DNA of 64,000 bases from Chloroflexota bacterium (GCA_026708115.1 JAPOVL010000021.1:124001-188000), one strand, 5' to 3'; shown: positions 52,543 to 61,783, counted from the first letter of the stretch. Program-made: numbers and translations. Notes: a model not told the origin generated them from the letters alone.

Positions 52543-53265
52543 TCAGCGGAAACTTGCGACTAGCCGATTATCGCGCAGGTGAAACCCGGCGAAGCTGAAA
52601 ACGCCGGCGCTGGATTCTACCTGCAACTGTTTTGCAATTTGCGCGATCCTAGCCTCGATCAGTCGGATGCCATCGCCCAGCGCATTGGCTGGCAGTTCAT
52701 ATGGCAAGCCCCCGAGCGAAATGCTGTCGATCTTCAAAACGTCGTCTCTATCTATTGCCACGCCGATATCGATGGCAGCCCAGACGTTGATCAAGTCAAG
52801 CAAGGCTTCGCCCGAGATCGTGATGAGTCCGCCAGCGGTGCTGATTGTCGCTCGTCTTATTGGGCTGCCATGGTCCTCGCAAAAGTCCGTGAATTGAAGG
52901 CAGAGGTTTAGCAGGTCCGAGTCCCGGAATACGATTTGCAGCACGCGCGCGCCCAAGGTGTCATGCCCGACAGTGACCTCAAGATCTGTGCCTGGGGGCA
53001 GATCAAGCCGACCGAAATCCTCTGTGATGAATGTGACGGGTGAAGCTTTGGCCGCGTTAGCCAAAGTAGCGACGGCCTCCTCAGTGACTGGCGCATCACT
53101 TCGGCGAATAGGTTCAAAACCAATGACGCGCAGCACGATGGTTGGCAGTGCCGGGCTTAGCAGGACCATTGCGACCAGGACGAGGCTGACAAGCCCCGCC
53201 GCAATCAAGACGATTCCGCAGGTTCGCAAACCATGTCCCTTGTGCGAAAGTCTTTGGACTTGCAA
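52543..53265 (-). CDS. Membrane-anchored protein of unknown function in the polysaccharide cluster
   Basis: About 240 residues: one N-terminal membrane helix (about 15-40) and a beta-rich extracytoplasmic region with repeated short strands (ITEDFGRLDLPPGTDLEVTVG, RATISTAGGLITISGEALLDLIN). This resembles lipid-binding or DUF2993-like domains but is not recognised with confidence. No ATG is available at the right place; TTG at 53265 is used, since a longer frame would overlap rmlB. Spacing indicates cotranscription with rmlB. Confidence 0.55.
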   Translation of the reverse strand: MQVQRLSHKGHGLRTCGIVLIAAGLVSLVLVAMVLLSPALPTIVLRVIGFEPIRRSDAPVTEEAVATLANAAKASPVTFITEDFGRLDLPPGTDLEVTVGHDTLGARVLQIVFRDSDLLNLCLQFTDFCEDHGSPIRRATISTAGGLITISGEALLDLINVWAAIDIGVAIDRDDVLKIDSISLGGLPYELPANALGDGIRLIEARIAQIAKQLQVESSAGVFSFAGFHLRDNRLVASFR

Positions 53266-53287
53266 TGAGTTACCCGCGGGATAAAGG

Positions 53288-54316
53288 CTAGGGAAGGGAA
53301 GCGGCGGCGAGGCGCTCGGCATATTGCCGCTTGTAAAAGTCGAGATAGGCGCCGGTTTTGATCTTTCGCCACCACCACTCATTTTCCAGGTACCAGCGCA
53401 CCGTCGCTTCCAAACCGGTCTCAAAGTCGTACTGCCGGGTCCAGCCCAATTGGCGGGCCTTTTGCGCGCTCATCGCATAGCGACGATCATGCCCCTCCCG
53501 GTCTGGCACGTATTTGATCAGCGACTGCGGTTTATCCAGCAACTCCAGAATGCGCTTGGTGACATCAATGTTGAAGCGCTGGTTCTCGCCGGCGAGATTG
53601 TAGACCTCGCCTGGCTTGCCATGATGCAGCAGGTAATCGACGCCGAGGGCGTGGTCGTCGACGTAGAGCCAGTCGCGTATCTGCTCCCCATCGCCATAGA
53701 GGGGCAAAGGCTTGTCGTCAATCGCTTCTGTCGTGAAAAACGGGATCAGTTTTTCGGGGTACTGATAGGGACCGTAGGTATTGCTGCCGCGCGTTACAAC
53801 CGTATCCATTCCGTAAGTGACATGGTAGGCGCGGACCATCAATTCGCCCGCGGCTTTGCTGGCCGCATAGGGGCTATTGGGTAGAAATCGATCGTCTTCC
53901 GAGGACTGACCCAGATCAATATCGCCGTATACTTCATCTGTTGAGACATGACAGAAGCGACCGATCCCGTGTTTGCGTCCCTCGTCCAGCAGGATATAAG
54001 CGCCGACCACATCAGTGTGAACGAAGGCGTCCGGGTCCAGAATACTGCGATCTACATGGCTCTCGGCGGCGAAGTTTACGATCGTATCAATGTTGTGGGC
54101 GTTCAGTACTGACTTGACAGTTTGTCGATCGGCAATATCGCCACGTTCGAAGCTGTAGTTTTCTTCGTCGCTGACGGAAAGCAGATTGTCCAGATTGCCG
54201 GCATAAGTCAGTTTGTCGTAGCAAATGATACGATAGTCGGGATGGGCTTCAACCATGTGGCGGACAAAGGCGCTGCCGATGAAGCCGGCGCCACCCGTGA
54301 CCAGGATATTCTTCAT
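53288..54316 (-). CDS. rmlB: dTDP-glucose 4,6-dehydratase
   Basis: 342 residues: ILVTGGAGFIGSAFVRHM, NFAAESHVDRSI, HVSTDEVYGD, YAASKAAGE (YxxxK) and the SNTYGPYQYPEKLIP substrate loop. It makes dTDP-4-keto-6-deoxyglucose, the common precursor for rhamnose (rmlD here) and for the amino sugars made by the operon at 35320-39129. ATGA overlap with the HAD gene. Confidence 0.95.
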   Translation of the reverse strand: MKNILVTGGAGFIGSAFVRHMVEAHPDYRIICYDKLTYAGNLDNLLSVSDEENYSFERGDIADRQTVKSVLNAHNIDTIVNFAAESHVDRSILDPDAFVHTDVVGAYILLDEGRKHGIGRFCHVSTDEVYGDIDLGQSSEDDRFLPNSPYAASKAAGELMVRAYHVTYGMDTVVTRGSNTYGPYQYPEKLIPFFTTEAIDDKPLPLYGDGEQIRDWLYVDDHALGVDYLLHHGKPGEVYNLAGENQRFNIDVTKRILELLDKPQSLIKYVPDREGHDRRYAMSAQKARQLGWTRQYDFETGLEATVRWYLENEWWWRKIKTGAYLDFYKRQYAERLAAASLP

Positions 54317-55137
54317 TTTTGAACCGCCTCTTCTCCTAGCACAAATTCTTCCAGGGCAATCGCAACACCGTCTTCATCATTGTTTGGAACGATGACATCC
54401 GCTACGTCCTTTAGCATCTGAGTCGCGTTGCCCATGGCAACGCCGATGCCGACGGCTTGCAGCATCTCGATATCGTTTTCGCCATCGCCGGCGGCCAGGG
54501 CGTTGGATGGATCAATGCCGAGTTCTTCCAGCAAGGTTTTGACCGCACCTCCCTTGGATGTATTCGGGGGCAGCACCTCAATCATGCCATCTACATTGGC
54601 GCGCGTCACATGGACGGCGCCAGCCAGCCGCGCATCAAGCGCCCCTCGGAGCGCCGCGACCTGATCTTCCTCGCCATAGAGAACAACCTTATTGATATCA
54701 AATGAGTCCAGCAGTTGGGGCCAAGCGGCAACTGTTTCTACATGCGGCTCGCCATATTCAGTCATTTTGATGGCGAAGTCATCGACTCGCGGGGCAAATG
54801 TACGGTTGTCGCTATAAACCAACGCGCCGAAGCCGAATTCTTCTCCCAACGAAATGACGCGCGAGACCGATTCCTTGGCCATGACGATTCGGGTACGAAC
54901 GCTTCCGTCGGCGTTGTAGGTAATGAGTCCCTGCATATAAATGCCCGGAGAGTCGATGCCAAGCGAGTCGATCAAGTCTTCGGCAGCGTGACGCGTCTTG
55001 CCAGTTGCTAGTACCACTTCCACTCCCTGCTGCTGTGCGGATTCAATGGCCCTTCGGTTGCGGGCGCTCAGCGCGTGTCGGCTGTTAAGCAAGGTGCCGT
55101 CCAGGTCGATTGCGACCAGCTTTATCTCGTTGTTCAT
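54313..55137 (-). CDS. HAD-superfamily Cof-type phosphatase
   Basis: 274 residues: motif I VAIDLDGTLLNSRHALSARN, motif III lysine near NTSKGGAVKTLLEELG, motif IV AAGDGENDIEMLQAVGIGVAMGNA, with a C2b cap between. Cof-like enzymes dephosphorylate sugar phosphates or nucleotides. Position between rmlB and rmlA suggests a sugar-phosphate role, but that is only context. The ATG chosen begins just before motif I; the upstream part of the frame crosses repeat copy F and is not coding. Confidence 0.88.
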   Translation of the reverse strand: MNNEIKLVAIDLDGTLLNSRHALSARNRRAIESAQQQGVEVVLATGKTRHAAEDLIDSLGIDSPGIYMQGLITYNADGSVRTRIVMAKESVSRVISLGEEFGFGALVYSDNRTFAPRVDDFAIKMTEYGEPHVETVAAWPQLLDSFDINKVVLYGEEDQVAALRGALDARLAGAVHVTRANVDGMIEVLPPNTSKGGAVKTLLEELGIDPSNALAAGDGENDIEMLQAVGIGVAMGNATQMLKDVADVIVPNNDEDGVAIALEEFVLGEEAVQK

Positions 55138-55170
55138 AGCGGATTCCGATGTCCCTTTCTGATTGTGCCG

Positions 55171-55262
55171 GCCGCTCGGCGCGTAGCCGGCGAATAGATC
55201 TGTCTCGCTCACACACAATAATAATTCTGCTTGTTGCATGAGCAACGCGTTTCATTGATAGT
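55171..55262 (+). repeat. Intergenic hairpin repeat, copy F
   Basis: Begins GCCGCTCGGCGCGTAGCC, then CTCGCTCACACACAATAATA and the inner stem GTTGC-ATGA-GCAAC shared with copy B. It ends GCGTTTCATTG. It lies between rmlA and the HAD gene. Confidence 0.65.
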
Positions 55263-55265
55263 GGG

Positions 55266-56336
55266 CTAGACCCACAGGTTGCCGTGATCGCCCAGGTTCA
55301 TTTTGATGCCGCTCGGCTTGCCGTCACTGCGTTTAACCGTGGCATTGCGCCCGATGAGACTGTCGCGCAGGGTTTGGTCAATATCGATGACGCGGCTGTT
55401 TTCCAGGATGATGCTACGTTCGATCTGGCAGTTTCGTATCTCGCAATGGTGGTAGATGCTGGTGAAGGGGCCGATGAAGCTGTTTTCGATGACCGTGTCC
55501 TTGCCCAGGATAGTCGGACCTCGCACGATACTATTAACGATTCTAGCACCGTCCTGTACGGTGACGCGCGAGTCTATGCTCGAGTCGCTGTCAATCTCGG
55601 CAGATGCGGCAATAGTCGGACAGATCTCTTCCAGAACGTGGCTGTTGGCTTCCAGCAAATCTGTTGGCTTGCCAGTGTCAATCCACCAGCCCTCGTGAAT
55701 ATGCGGAAACACGGTATGGCCCTGGTCGATCAACCATTGAATCGCGTCGGTGATTTCGTATTCGCCGCGCGCCGACGGTTGTATTTCTGAGACCGCCTCG
55801 AAAATATGATGATCGAACATGTAAATGCCGACCAGCGCCAGATCGCTTGGTGGCACAGTCGGCTTTTCGATGAGCTGCTCGATGCTGCCATCGGGTCGCA
55901 GTTCGGCCACGCCATAGGCCGACGGATTGTCAACTCGTTTCAAGACGATCTGACAGTTCCAATGATTGTCGGCAAAGTCACTGATCAGCGAACTGATCCC
56001 GCCTTCGATCACGTTATCGCCGAGGAACATGACAAAGGGGGCGCCTGCGAGGAAATCGCGCGAGATCTTTACCGCATGGGCAAGGCCGTCCGGGCTATCC
56101 TGCATGATGTATTGGAGCTTAACGCCCCAGGCGTCGCCGTCGCCCAAGGCTTCGCGGATTTCTGCCGCCGTTTGACCGACGACGATACCGATCTCATTGA
56201 CGCCTGCCTCGCGAATGGCCTCAATCACTCTAATCAGAACAGGTTTGTTCGCTACGGGAATCAGTTGTTTGGCCCGGGTATAGGTCAACGGGTACAGGCG
56301 CGTTCCCTTGCCGCCGCTAAGAATAAGTCCTTTCAT
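55266..56336 (-). CDS. rmlA: Glucose-1-phosphate thymidylyltransferase, long form
   Basis: 356 residues: MKGLILSGGKGTRLYPLTYT (nucleotide-binding loop), VMFLGDNVIEGGI, EKPTVPPSDLALVGIYMF, GWWIDTGKP, then a C-terminal left-handed beta-helix (about 245-340) with I-hexads. The long form is common for dTDP-sugar and antibiotic-type pathways (StrD-like). The ATG begins at the conserved motif; a longer frame to 56387 adds unrelated residues. It feeds dTDP-glucose to rmlB. Confidence 0.93.
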   Translation of the reverse strand: MKGLILSGGKGTRLYPLTYTRAKQLIPVANKPVLIRVIEAIREAGVNEIGIVVGQTAAEIREALGDGDAWGVKLQYIMQDSPDGLAHAVKISRDFLAGAPFVMFLGDNVIEGGISSLISDFADNHWNCQIVLKRVDNPSAYGVAELRPDGSIEQLIEKPTVPPSDLALVGIYMFDHHIFEAVSEIQPSARGEYEITDAIQWLIDQGHTVFPHIHEGWWIDTGKPTDLLEANSHVLEEICPTIAASAEIDSDSSIDSRVTVQDGARIVNSIVRGPTILGKDTVIENSFIGPFTSIYHHCEIRNCQIERSIILENSRVIDIDQTLRDSLIGRNATVKRSDGKPSGIKMNLGDHGNLWV

Positions 56337-56448
56337 GGCAAGTTGACTCCCCGGCAAGACCCCATGTTCATATCCTCTTCTCCTCAACTAAATATGGCCT
56401 CGGTGAAGGGCCCCGGCGCTGCGCCGCAACGAGAGCCTGGTCATCGGT

Positions 56449-56544
56449 GCCGCTCGTCGGCAAGTAAAAAGTCCCAGGAATGACGCGCTCACACAGAATC
56501 ACGCGCCTTCTCCTCCCATGAGCAGGCGGGCTTATCAAAATGAG
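56449..56544 (+). repeat. Intergenic hairpin repeat, copy G
   Basis: The most diverged copy: GCCGCTCGTCGGCAAGTA, CGCTCACACAGAATCACGCG, then CATGAGCAGGCGGGCTTATC. It keeps the GCTCACACA core and the C-CATGAGC block. It sits between the BY-kinase and rmlA. Confidence 0.5.
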
Positions 56545-56624
56545 GTTGAGCATTGTCCATATCAAGGCGAAATGCCAGAAACAGGGCCATAGCGGCAGCT
56601 CGCGTTCCGGTAGCAGACCTGGAA

Positions 56625-57278
56625 CTAATACGCTAGCGTACTTTCGCGGGGAGCATTGGTCAGAACAGCGCCAACAATACGGACGTGTACCCTCTCCAAC
56701 GCTTGACGCGCTTGGGCCGTATGGTCGCGGCGCGTATCGCCCGCTCGCACGACTAGCAGGGCGCCATCCAGTTTGATCCCAAGTAAAGCGGCATCTGTGG
56801 CGGCCAGTACCGGGGGGCTGTCGAAGAGGACATAATCGGCACGGCTTCGTAGCGTAGCGACAATCTCATCCATCCGTTTGCCACTAAACATATCGGCCGG
56901 ATTCGGGGGCAATTCCCCTGAAGTCAGCACCTGAAGATTGTCAACATCTGTTGTGGAGAGCGGTGGATCATCAAGCGTGTTGTCGTCAACCATCATGCTT
57001 GTCAATCCCCGCGTGTTGTCAATAGCCCAGATTTGATGTTGCTTGGGTTGGCGGAGATCGGCGTCCACCAGTATCGTGCGGTTTCCGCTTTGGGCGAAGG
57101 TCACGGCAAGGTTGGCGAGCGCTGAGCTTTTCTGATTTTCGCGGGCGGGGGATGTCACGAGCAATGTTTGAATTGGATTATCGACACTGCTGAACATCAG
57201 GTTTGTGCGTAAACTGCGAAAAGCTTCCGCCGCGGCAGATCGGGGATCGGATAAAGTGACGAGGTTCTCAACTGCCAT
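56625..57278 (-). CDS. BY-kinase-like capsular polysaccharide tyrosine kinase with altered Walker A
   Basis: 217 residues of the CpsD/YwqD type: EAFRSLRTNLMFS, LLVTSPAREN, Walker A' TILVDADLRQPKQ (about 69-80), and Walker B VLFDSPPVL. The Walker A loop reads SPARENQKSSALANLA (43-58), lacking the usual GEGKST glycines but keeping Lys50. Only one terminal Tyr is left (STLAY), so the usual phosphorylated Tyr cluster is absent. Probably partner of the Wzz-like protein at the other end of the cluster; catalytic competence is uncertain. Confidence 0.82.
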   Translation of the reverse strand: MAVENLVTLSDPRSAAAEAFRSLRTNLMFSSVDNPIQTLLVTSPARENQKSSALANLAVTFAQSGNRTILVDADLRQPKQHQIWAIDNTRGLTSMMVDDNTLDDPPLSTTDVDNLQVLTSGELPPNPADMFSGKRMDEIVATLRSRADYVLFDSPPVLAATDAALLGIKLDGALLVVRAGDTRRDHTAQARQALERVHVRIVGAVLTNAPRESTLAY

Positions 57279-57404
57279 AGCTGTTCCTAACTGTGGCGCT
57301 TCTGCGCCGCTGCGTATTCAAGTGCCATTTTAGCCCATCGGAGAAGAAGGCGTTAGTGAAAATCCAGGTGACTATGACAGATACAACCGCAGGCCGAGAA
57401 CAGC

Positions 57405-58277
57405 TCAGTTTTCCCAGGACTCGAAGTCGATCTCGATTCGCTGGACGCCGGCCGCGCCAAATCCCGCTGCGATCTCCGACAGGGTTTTCCCGCGCGTGGG
57501 ATGACAATAGTCGGCTGCGATATCCGCCAGGGGGATGGCAACATGGGCAAATCTTACGATGTCGGGATCTGGCACAGTCCAAGGTCGATCGCCGAATTCG
57601 AATGCTTCGTTATTCCAGAGCGAGATGTCGATATCGATGGTACGCGGCGCATTCTTGTTGCTTGGGTCACGGGTTCGCCGCAATCGCGACTCGATGCTGT
57701 CGATAACCTGGGTCTTGAACTCAAGCGGCTCTCGCAGCGTGTGAAGCTTGACCGCCATATTTATGAAGGCATCCTGGCGTCTGTCGCCTTGGGGAGCGGT
57801 TCGGTATGCGGATGACAAGTCCAGGACGGTAGTGTGGCGGCGCAGGAGCTCTATGGCGTCGACAATGTTTTTCTCCGGCGATATATTTGAGCCCAGCGAC
57901 AAAAATACGAGATTTCTCTCGTAGTCCCCGGCGCGACGCTCGATGGTGATGCCTACCGAATCCGCATGACGCAGGGCCCCTGGTTTTTGGATACTTACTT
58001 GCACGAATTGGGCTTCAAAGCCCGCTATTATAGTCTTGGCGATCTCTTCCGCCAGTTTTTCCAATAGCCGAAAGCGCGACCGTTTTACCAGGCTGATGAC
58101 CGCCTTGTTTACGGTCTTGTAGTTGAAGACGTCGGACGGATCGTCTGTCTCGGCGGCGCGCTGCCTGTCAGTCCCTATTCTGAGGCTAATTACGATGTCT
58201 TGGAGTCTGTCCAATTCGTGAGGGCTGAAACCAATTGTGGTTTGTAGTCGCAAGTTCTTGATTTCGATGATGTCCAT
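57405..58277 (-). CDS. folBK: Bifunctional dihydroneopterin aldolase / HPPK
   Basis: 290 residues. The first 120 match FolB (MDIIEIKNLRLQTTIGFSPHELDRLQDI, YKTVNKAV, VQVSIQKPGALRHADSVGI), the last 165 match 6-hydroxymethyl-dihydropterin pyrophosphokinase FolK (FLSLGSNISPEK, SSAYRTAPQGDRRQDAFINMAVKL, RRTRDPSNKNAPRTIDIDI). They catalyse consecutive folate steps. The fusion is head-to-head with folE, encoding the first step, so three folate steps sit together. The 126 bp toward the BY-kinase contain nothing obvious. Confidence 0.93.
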   Translation of the reverse strand: MDIIEIKNLRLQTTIGFSPHELDRLQDIVISLRIGTDRQRAAETDDPSDVFNYKTVNKAVISLVKRSRFRLLEKLAEEIAKTIIAGFEAQFVQVSIQKPGALRHADSVGITIERRAGDYERNLVFLSLGSNISPEKNIVDAIELLRRHTTVLDLSSAYRTAPQGDRRQDAFINMAVKLHTLREPLEFKTQVIDSIESRLRRTRDPSNKNAPRTIDIDISLWNNEAFEFGDRPWTVPDPDIVRFAHVAIPLADIAADYCHPTRGKTLSEIAAGFGAAGVQRIEIDFESWEN

Positions 58278-58422
58278 AGATGCCCAAGTAGCAGTAGGTT
58301 CTTAGGTTACGTGAGAATGCGCCGAGCTTTTTGGGCTATTCCGATGTTGCACAGCGATATAATCTGCGTCGGTCACAGATTCACAACGTATTGCTAGCGA
58401 CGATCCGTCTGAAAATTCATTG

Positions 58423-58452
58423 TTGCAATTGCACGAATACAAGGATTATAAT
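58423..58452 (+). promoter_or_regulatory. Sigma-70 promoter for folE
   Basis: TTGCAA and TATAAT 18 bp apart, followed by a leader of about 87 nt. A second TATAAT at about 58358 has no good -35 box. Confidence 0.6.
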
Positions 58453-58545
58453 GTATAACATCGTAGTCGACAAAGCTTGGCAGCAATTCAACACTCGCTA
58501 CAGGAACAACTGAATGACGGACGATGGAAACAGATTGGCCGGTTA

Positions 58546-59220
58546 ATGAACGGCCATGAAACGCAAATGCGTACCGCTCAAAAGAATGCGATTCAGCAGA
58601 AACTTGAATCCAAGGAATTGCTGGATCGTTTTGGCTTTGCCTTTAATACGGTGGATACCGAGGCGGTGAGACGTTCAATCGGGGATTTGCTGTATGCCAT
58701 TGGCGAAGATCCCTGCCGAGACGGCTTGCTGGAAACGCCAAAGCGAGTTGCCAGAGCGTATGAAGAATTGGTCAGCGGCTACACGACCGACCCGGTAGAG
58801 CTGGTGAACAACGCCATTTATGATATGGATTACGACGATATGGTGATCGTCAACGATATCGATTATTACAGTCTATGCGAGCACCATCTCTTGCCTTTTG
58901 TTGGTCAAGCGCATGTGGCCTATATTCCCAATGGAAGAATCGTTGGTCTGAGCAAGATCCCGCGCATTGTGGATATGTTTTCGCGCCGACTGCAAGTGCA
59001 AGAACGCTTGACGCGCCAGATTGCCGAGTTCCTCGACGAAGTCCTGGAGCCAAAGGGCGTCGCTGTCACGTTGACGGCACAGCATATGTGCTCCATGATA
59101 CGCGGCGTCAAGAAACACAACTCCAATATGACGACTAATGCGATGATCGGCGACTTCAAAACCGACCGCGAGATTCGCAATGAGTTTCTGGCGCAGGTCG
59201 GTCGTTCCCCGAATCTTTAA
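58546..59220 (+). CDS. folE: GTP cyclohydrolase I
   Basis: 224 residues: [27 protein letters not shown], the zinc region [30 protein letters not shown] and [12 protein letters not shown]. It converts GTP to dihydroneopterin triphosphate. The ATG here is one of three possible starts; a TTG at 58477 is possible and an ATG at 58567 cannot be excluded, but all precede the conserved part. Divergent from folBK. Confidence 0.94.
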   Translation: MNGHETQMRTAQKNAIQQKLESKELLDRFGFAFNTVDTEAVRRSIGDLLYAIGEDPCRDGLLETPKRVARAYEELVSGYTTDPVELVNNAIYDMDYDDMVIVNDIDYYSLCEHHLLPFVGQAHVAYIPNGRIVGLSKIPRIVDMFSRRLQVQERLTRQIAEFLDEVLEPKGVAVTLTAQHMCSMIRGVKKHNSNMTTNAMIGDFKTDREIRNEFLAQVGRSPNL

Positions 59221-59425
59221 ATTGCTTCGTAGCTTTACTGTTCGGCTCACATCATCGACACAGGCCACAGTCGAACTTGGCGAGCGCATCAATTGCTTGC
59301 GGTTTGGCAGCCCTGTTTTGCATCGCTGAACGCGCGCAAGGGCAGGTCATTTGCGGCCTCGTAACGTTGATCGACAAAGCCGCCGGGAAACCGAAACTGA
59401 CGGTAGATCGCGTCCGTTATCCGAT

Positions 59426-59453
59426 TTGCAGCGGGTTATTAATGTGATATACT
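59426..59453 (+). promoter_or_regulatory. Promoter of the SAM riboswitch-metK transcript
   Basis: TTGCAG and TATACT 16 bp apart; transcription would begin near 59460, about 24 nt before the riboswitch. The preceding 59221-59425 shows no gene or repeat. Confidence 0.6.
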
Positions 59454-59483
59454 CACAGTTGCTGAAATAGCGACCTTGTTCAG

Positions 59484-59590
59484 CACTCATCAAGAGCGAG
59501 TGAGAGATCCGGCTCGAAGAACTCGCGGCAACCCCCAATGAAGCGGGACGGTGCTAAATCCGGCAGGGCGTAGACTCTGGCAGATGAGCG
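59484..59590 (+). promoter_or_regulatory. SAM-I (S-box) riboswitch
   Basis: P1 pairs CTCATC (59486-59491) with GATGAG (59583-59588). AAGAG and GGCAACC in the right order with a k-turn-like GATCCGGCTCGAAGAACTC, then ACGGTGCTAAATCC and GGCAGGG, are the S-box core. It should bind S-adenosylmethionine and reduce metK expression when SAM is plentiful. It lies 70 bp ahead of metK, with a terminator between. Confidence 0.9.
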
Positions 59591-59610
59591 TATTCTAACT
59601 GAGTGATTCC

Positions 59611-59638
59611 ACGCCCTCTGCCCCGCAAGGCGTTTTTT
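59611..59638 (+). terminator. Riboswitch-controlled terminator
   Basis: ACGCC pairs with GGCGT across a 13-nt loop and runs into TTTTTTG. Position between the S-box and the metK ribosome binding site (GGAAAGG) fits transcription attenuation by SAM. Confidence 0.8.
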
Positions 59639-59660
59639 GTTGCATTAGGAAAGGTAGCGC

Positions 59661-60824
59661 ATGGCAACTACATTCATGACATCACCTCAGTATTTCTTCA
59701 CGTCGGAATCGGTCTCGGAAGGGCATCCGGACAAGATGTGCGATCAGATAAGCGACGGCATTCTTGATGCGATTCTCGCGCAGGACAAGATGGCGCGGGT
59801 GGCATGCGAGGTTGCGATATCAAACAATCTTGTCGTTGTAATCGGGGAGATTACGACCACAGCCTCCATTGATTATGAGCGTGTCGTACGGGAGACAATT
59901 TCGGAGATCGGATATACGCGTCCGGAGTATGGTTTCGACTTGAGTACCTGTAACGTGAAGATACACATTAACAAACAGTCCCCAGATATTAAACAAGGCG
60001 TTGACAGAGAAGGGGCTGGCGACCAGGGTATGATGATTGGCTTCGCTTGCGACGAAACAAGCGAGTACCTGCCTCTCACTGTCTCGCTGGCGCACGGGTT
60101 GGTGCGGCGTTTGGCGCGCGCTCGCAAATCCGGCGAGATGCCCTGGTTGCGACCGGACGCCAAGAGCCAGGTGACCGTCGAATACGCCTGCGGACAGCCG
60201 AAACGCGTGGATACCATTGTCATATCAACTCAGCACGATCCCGATATAGAGCAGGAAGAGATTGCAGGACAGATAATCAACGCCGTTGTGCCTGACGTCG
60301 TCGATCCCCGGCTCCTCGCTGAGACGACCTACCACATCAACCCAACCGGCAAGTTCGTTACGGGCGGTCCGCAAGGCGACGCGGGTCTAACCGGACGCAA
60401 GATCATCGTCGATACCTACGGTGGCGTGGCGCGCCATGGCGGCGGAGCGTTTTCGGGAAAGGACGGGACCAAAGTTGATCGCAGCGCGGCCTACATGGCG
60501 CGCTACGTCGCCAAGAACGTGGTCGCTGCCGGCTTGGCACGACGGTTTGAATTACAGGTTTCTTATGCCATCGGCAAGGCAGAACCGACGTCGCTGGCAG
60601 TGGAGACCTTCGGTACCGGAAACTTAGCCGATGACGTAATTTTGCGCTTGATCCGGGAGCATTTCGATATGAGTCCCGCCGCCATCATCAGCGATCTCGG
60701 GCTTCGGCGTCCAATCTACAAGCAGGTAGCGGCTTACGGCCATTTTGGCCGGGAAGACATTGACGTGCCCTGGGAAAAAACCGACAAAGCCGAGGTTTTG
60801 CGCGCTGCAGTGGGCGGCGATTGA
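59661..60824 (+). CDS. metK: S-adenosylmethionine synthetase
   Basis: 387 residues matching Met[61 protein letters not shown], and [30 protein letters not shown]. It makes SAM from methionine and ATP. GGAAAGG is nine bases before the ATG. Controlled by the S-box and terminator just upstream and followed by a methyltransferase that would use its product. Confidence 0.97.
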   Translation: MATTFMTSPQYFFTSESVSEGHPDKMCDQISDGILDAILAQDKMARVACEVAISNNLVVVIGEITTTASIDYERVVRETISEIGYTRPEYGFDLSTCNVKIHINKQSPDIKQGVDREGAGDQGMMIGFACDETSEYLPLTVSLAHGLVRRLARARKSGEMPWLRPDAKSQVTVEYACGQPKRVDTIVISTQHDPDIEQEEIAGQIINAVVPDVVDPRLLAETTYHINPTGKFVTGGPQGDAGLTGRKIIVDTYGGVARHGGGAFSGKDGTKVDRSAAYMARYVAKNVVAAGLARRFELQVSYAIGKAEPTSLAVETFGTGNLADDVILRLIREHFDMSPAAIISDLGLRRPIYKQVAAYGHFGREDIDVPWEKTDKAEVLRAAVGGD

Positions 60825-60852
60825 CCGTAATTCAGTGCAGCTGGGAGACCGG

Positions 60853-61749
60853 ATGACGGGCGGACCGCGAATCTGTGACTACGGCGACTCGACCTATCGC
60901 GAGGACTTTTGGGAAGGTCAAGGACGCGACTATGAAGATGTAGTCGAGCGCCGAGTGTTGGCTCAGCTCTTGCCCGAGCGCGGACAGCGGCTATTGGAGG
61001 TTGGCGCGGGATTCGGGCGCATCAGCCGGGAATATTCGATGTACGAACGGGTTGTCCTGCTCGACTATTCCCTCGAACAATTGCATTTCGCCCGGCAACA
61101 GTTGGGGGACGATCGGTTCACCTATGTCGCGGCGGATGCCTATAGCATGCCCTTTTGCCCCGGCACATTTGACGGCGCGACCATGATTCGCGTCATCCAT
61201 CACTTTGAAGATGTATCGGCAGTGCTTTCGCAAGTGCGCGCCTGCCTTTGCAATGGCGGGCAGTTCATTCTGGAGTACGCAAACAAGCGGCATCTTAAGT
61301 CGATGTTGCGCTATTTATTGGGGCGCAACGTCTGGAATCCTTATACACTGGAGCCGATTGAGTTTGTTGAATTGAATTTCAATTTTCATCCCGACTACAT
61401 TCAAGCAGAGGTGACTCAACTGGGTTTTGACATCCGTCGTGTGGTGCCCGTGTCCTGGCTGCGACTTGGGCTGTTGAAAAGGACGCTGCCTATGTCGGTG
61501 CTATCCGGCATCGATAGCGCGCTGCAGCGCACCGGTTGGAGGCTTTCGCCGAGCATATTTCTGTCGCTTGAGTTGGGGGACGCGCCATACCATGGCAGGG
61601 CGGCAGCATCGCAGAATCCGCTGGATATTCTCCAATGTCCGCGGTCGGCAACGGCACTGCGGCGCGATGGCGACGAATTGATCAGCGCAGATGGCATCCG
61701 CTGGGCAGTTGTCGACGGAATATACGATTTCCGCCATCCTCTCCCTTGA
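60853..61749 (+). CDS. Class I SAM-dependent methyltransferase with Trm112-like tail
   Basis: 298 residues: motif I LLEVGAGFGRIS, LLDYSLEQLHFA, GATMIRVIHHFEDV and QFILEYANKR of the class I methyltransferase fold; the C-terminus (from about 245: DILQCPRSATALRRDGDELISADGIRWAVVDGIYDFRHP) resembles the Trm112/UPF0434 zinc-ribbon-like domain, though only one Cys is left. GGGAG before the ATG sets the start. It follows metK by 28 bp and is likely in the same SAM-regulated transcript. Substrate unknown. Confidence 0.8.
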   Translation: MTGGPRICDYGDSTYREDFWEGQGRDYEDVVERRVLAQLLPERGQRLLEVGAGFGRISREYSMYERVVLLDYSLEQLHFARQQLGDDRFTYVAADAYSMPFCPGTFDGATMIRVIHHFEDVSAVLSQVRACLCNGGQFILEYANKRHLKSMLRYLLGRNVWNPYTLEPIEFVELNFNFHPDYIQAEVTQLGFDIRRVVPVSWLRLGLLKRTLPMSVLSGIDSALQRTGWRLSPSIFLSLELGDAPYHGRAAASQNPLDILQCPRSATALRRDGDELISADGIRWAVVDGIYDFRHPLP

Positions 61750-61783
61750 GCAACCGCTACCATTGAGTTGCCATGCGCAAGGT

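Noticed and set aside
59347..59538. Minus-strand frame across the region before metK
   Set aside because: It crosses the S-box riboswitch and its promoter; no coding support.
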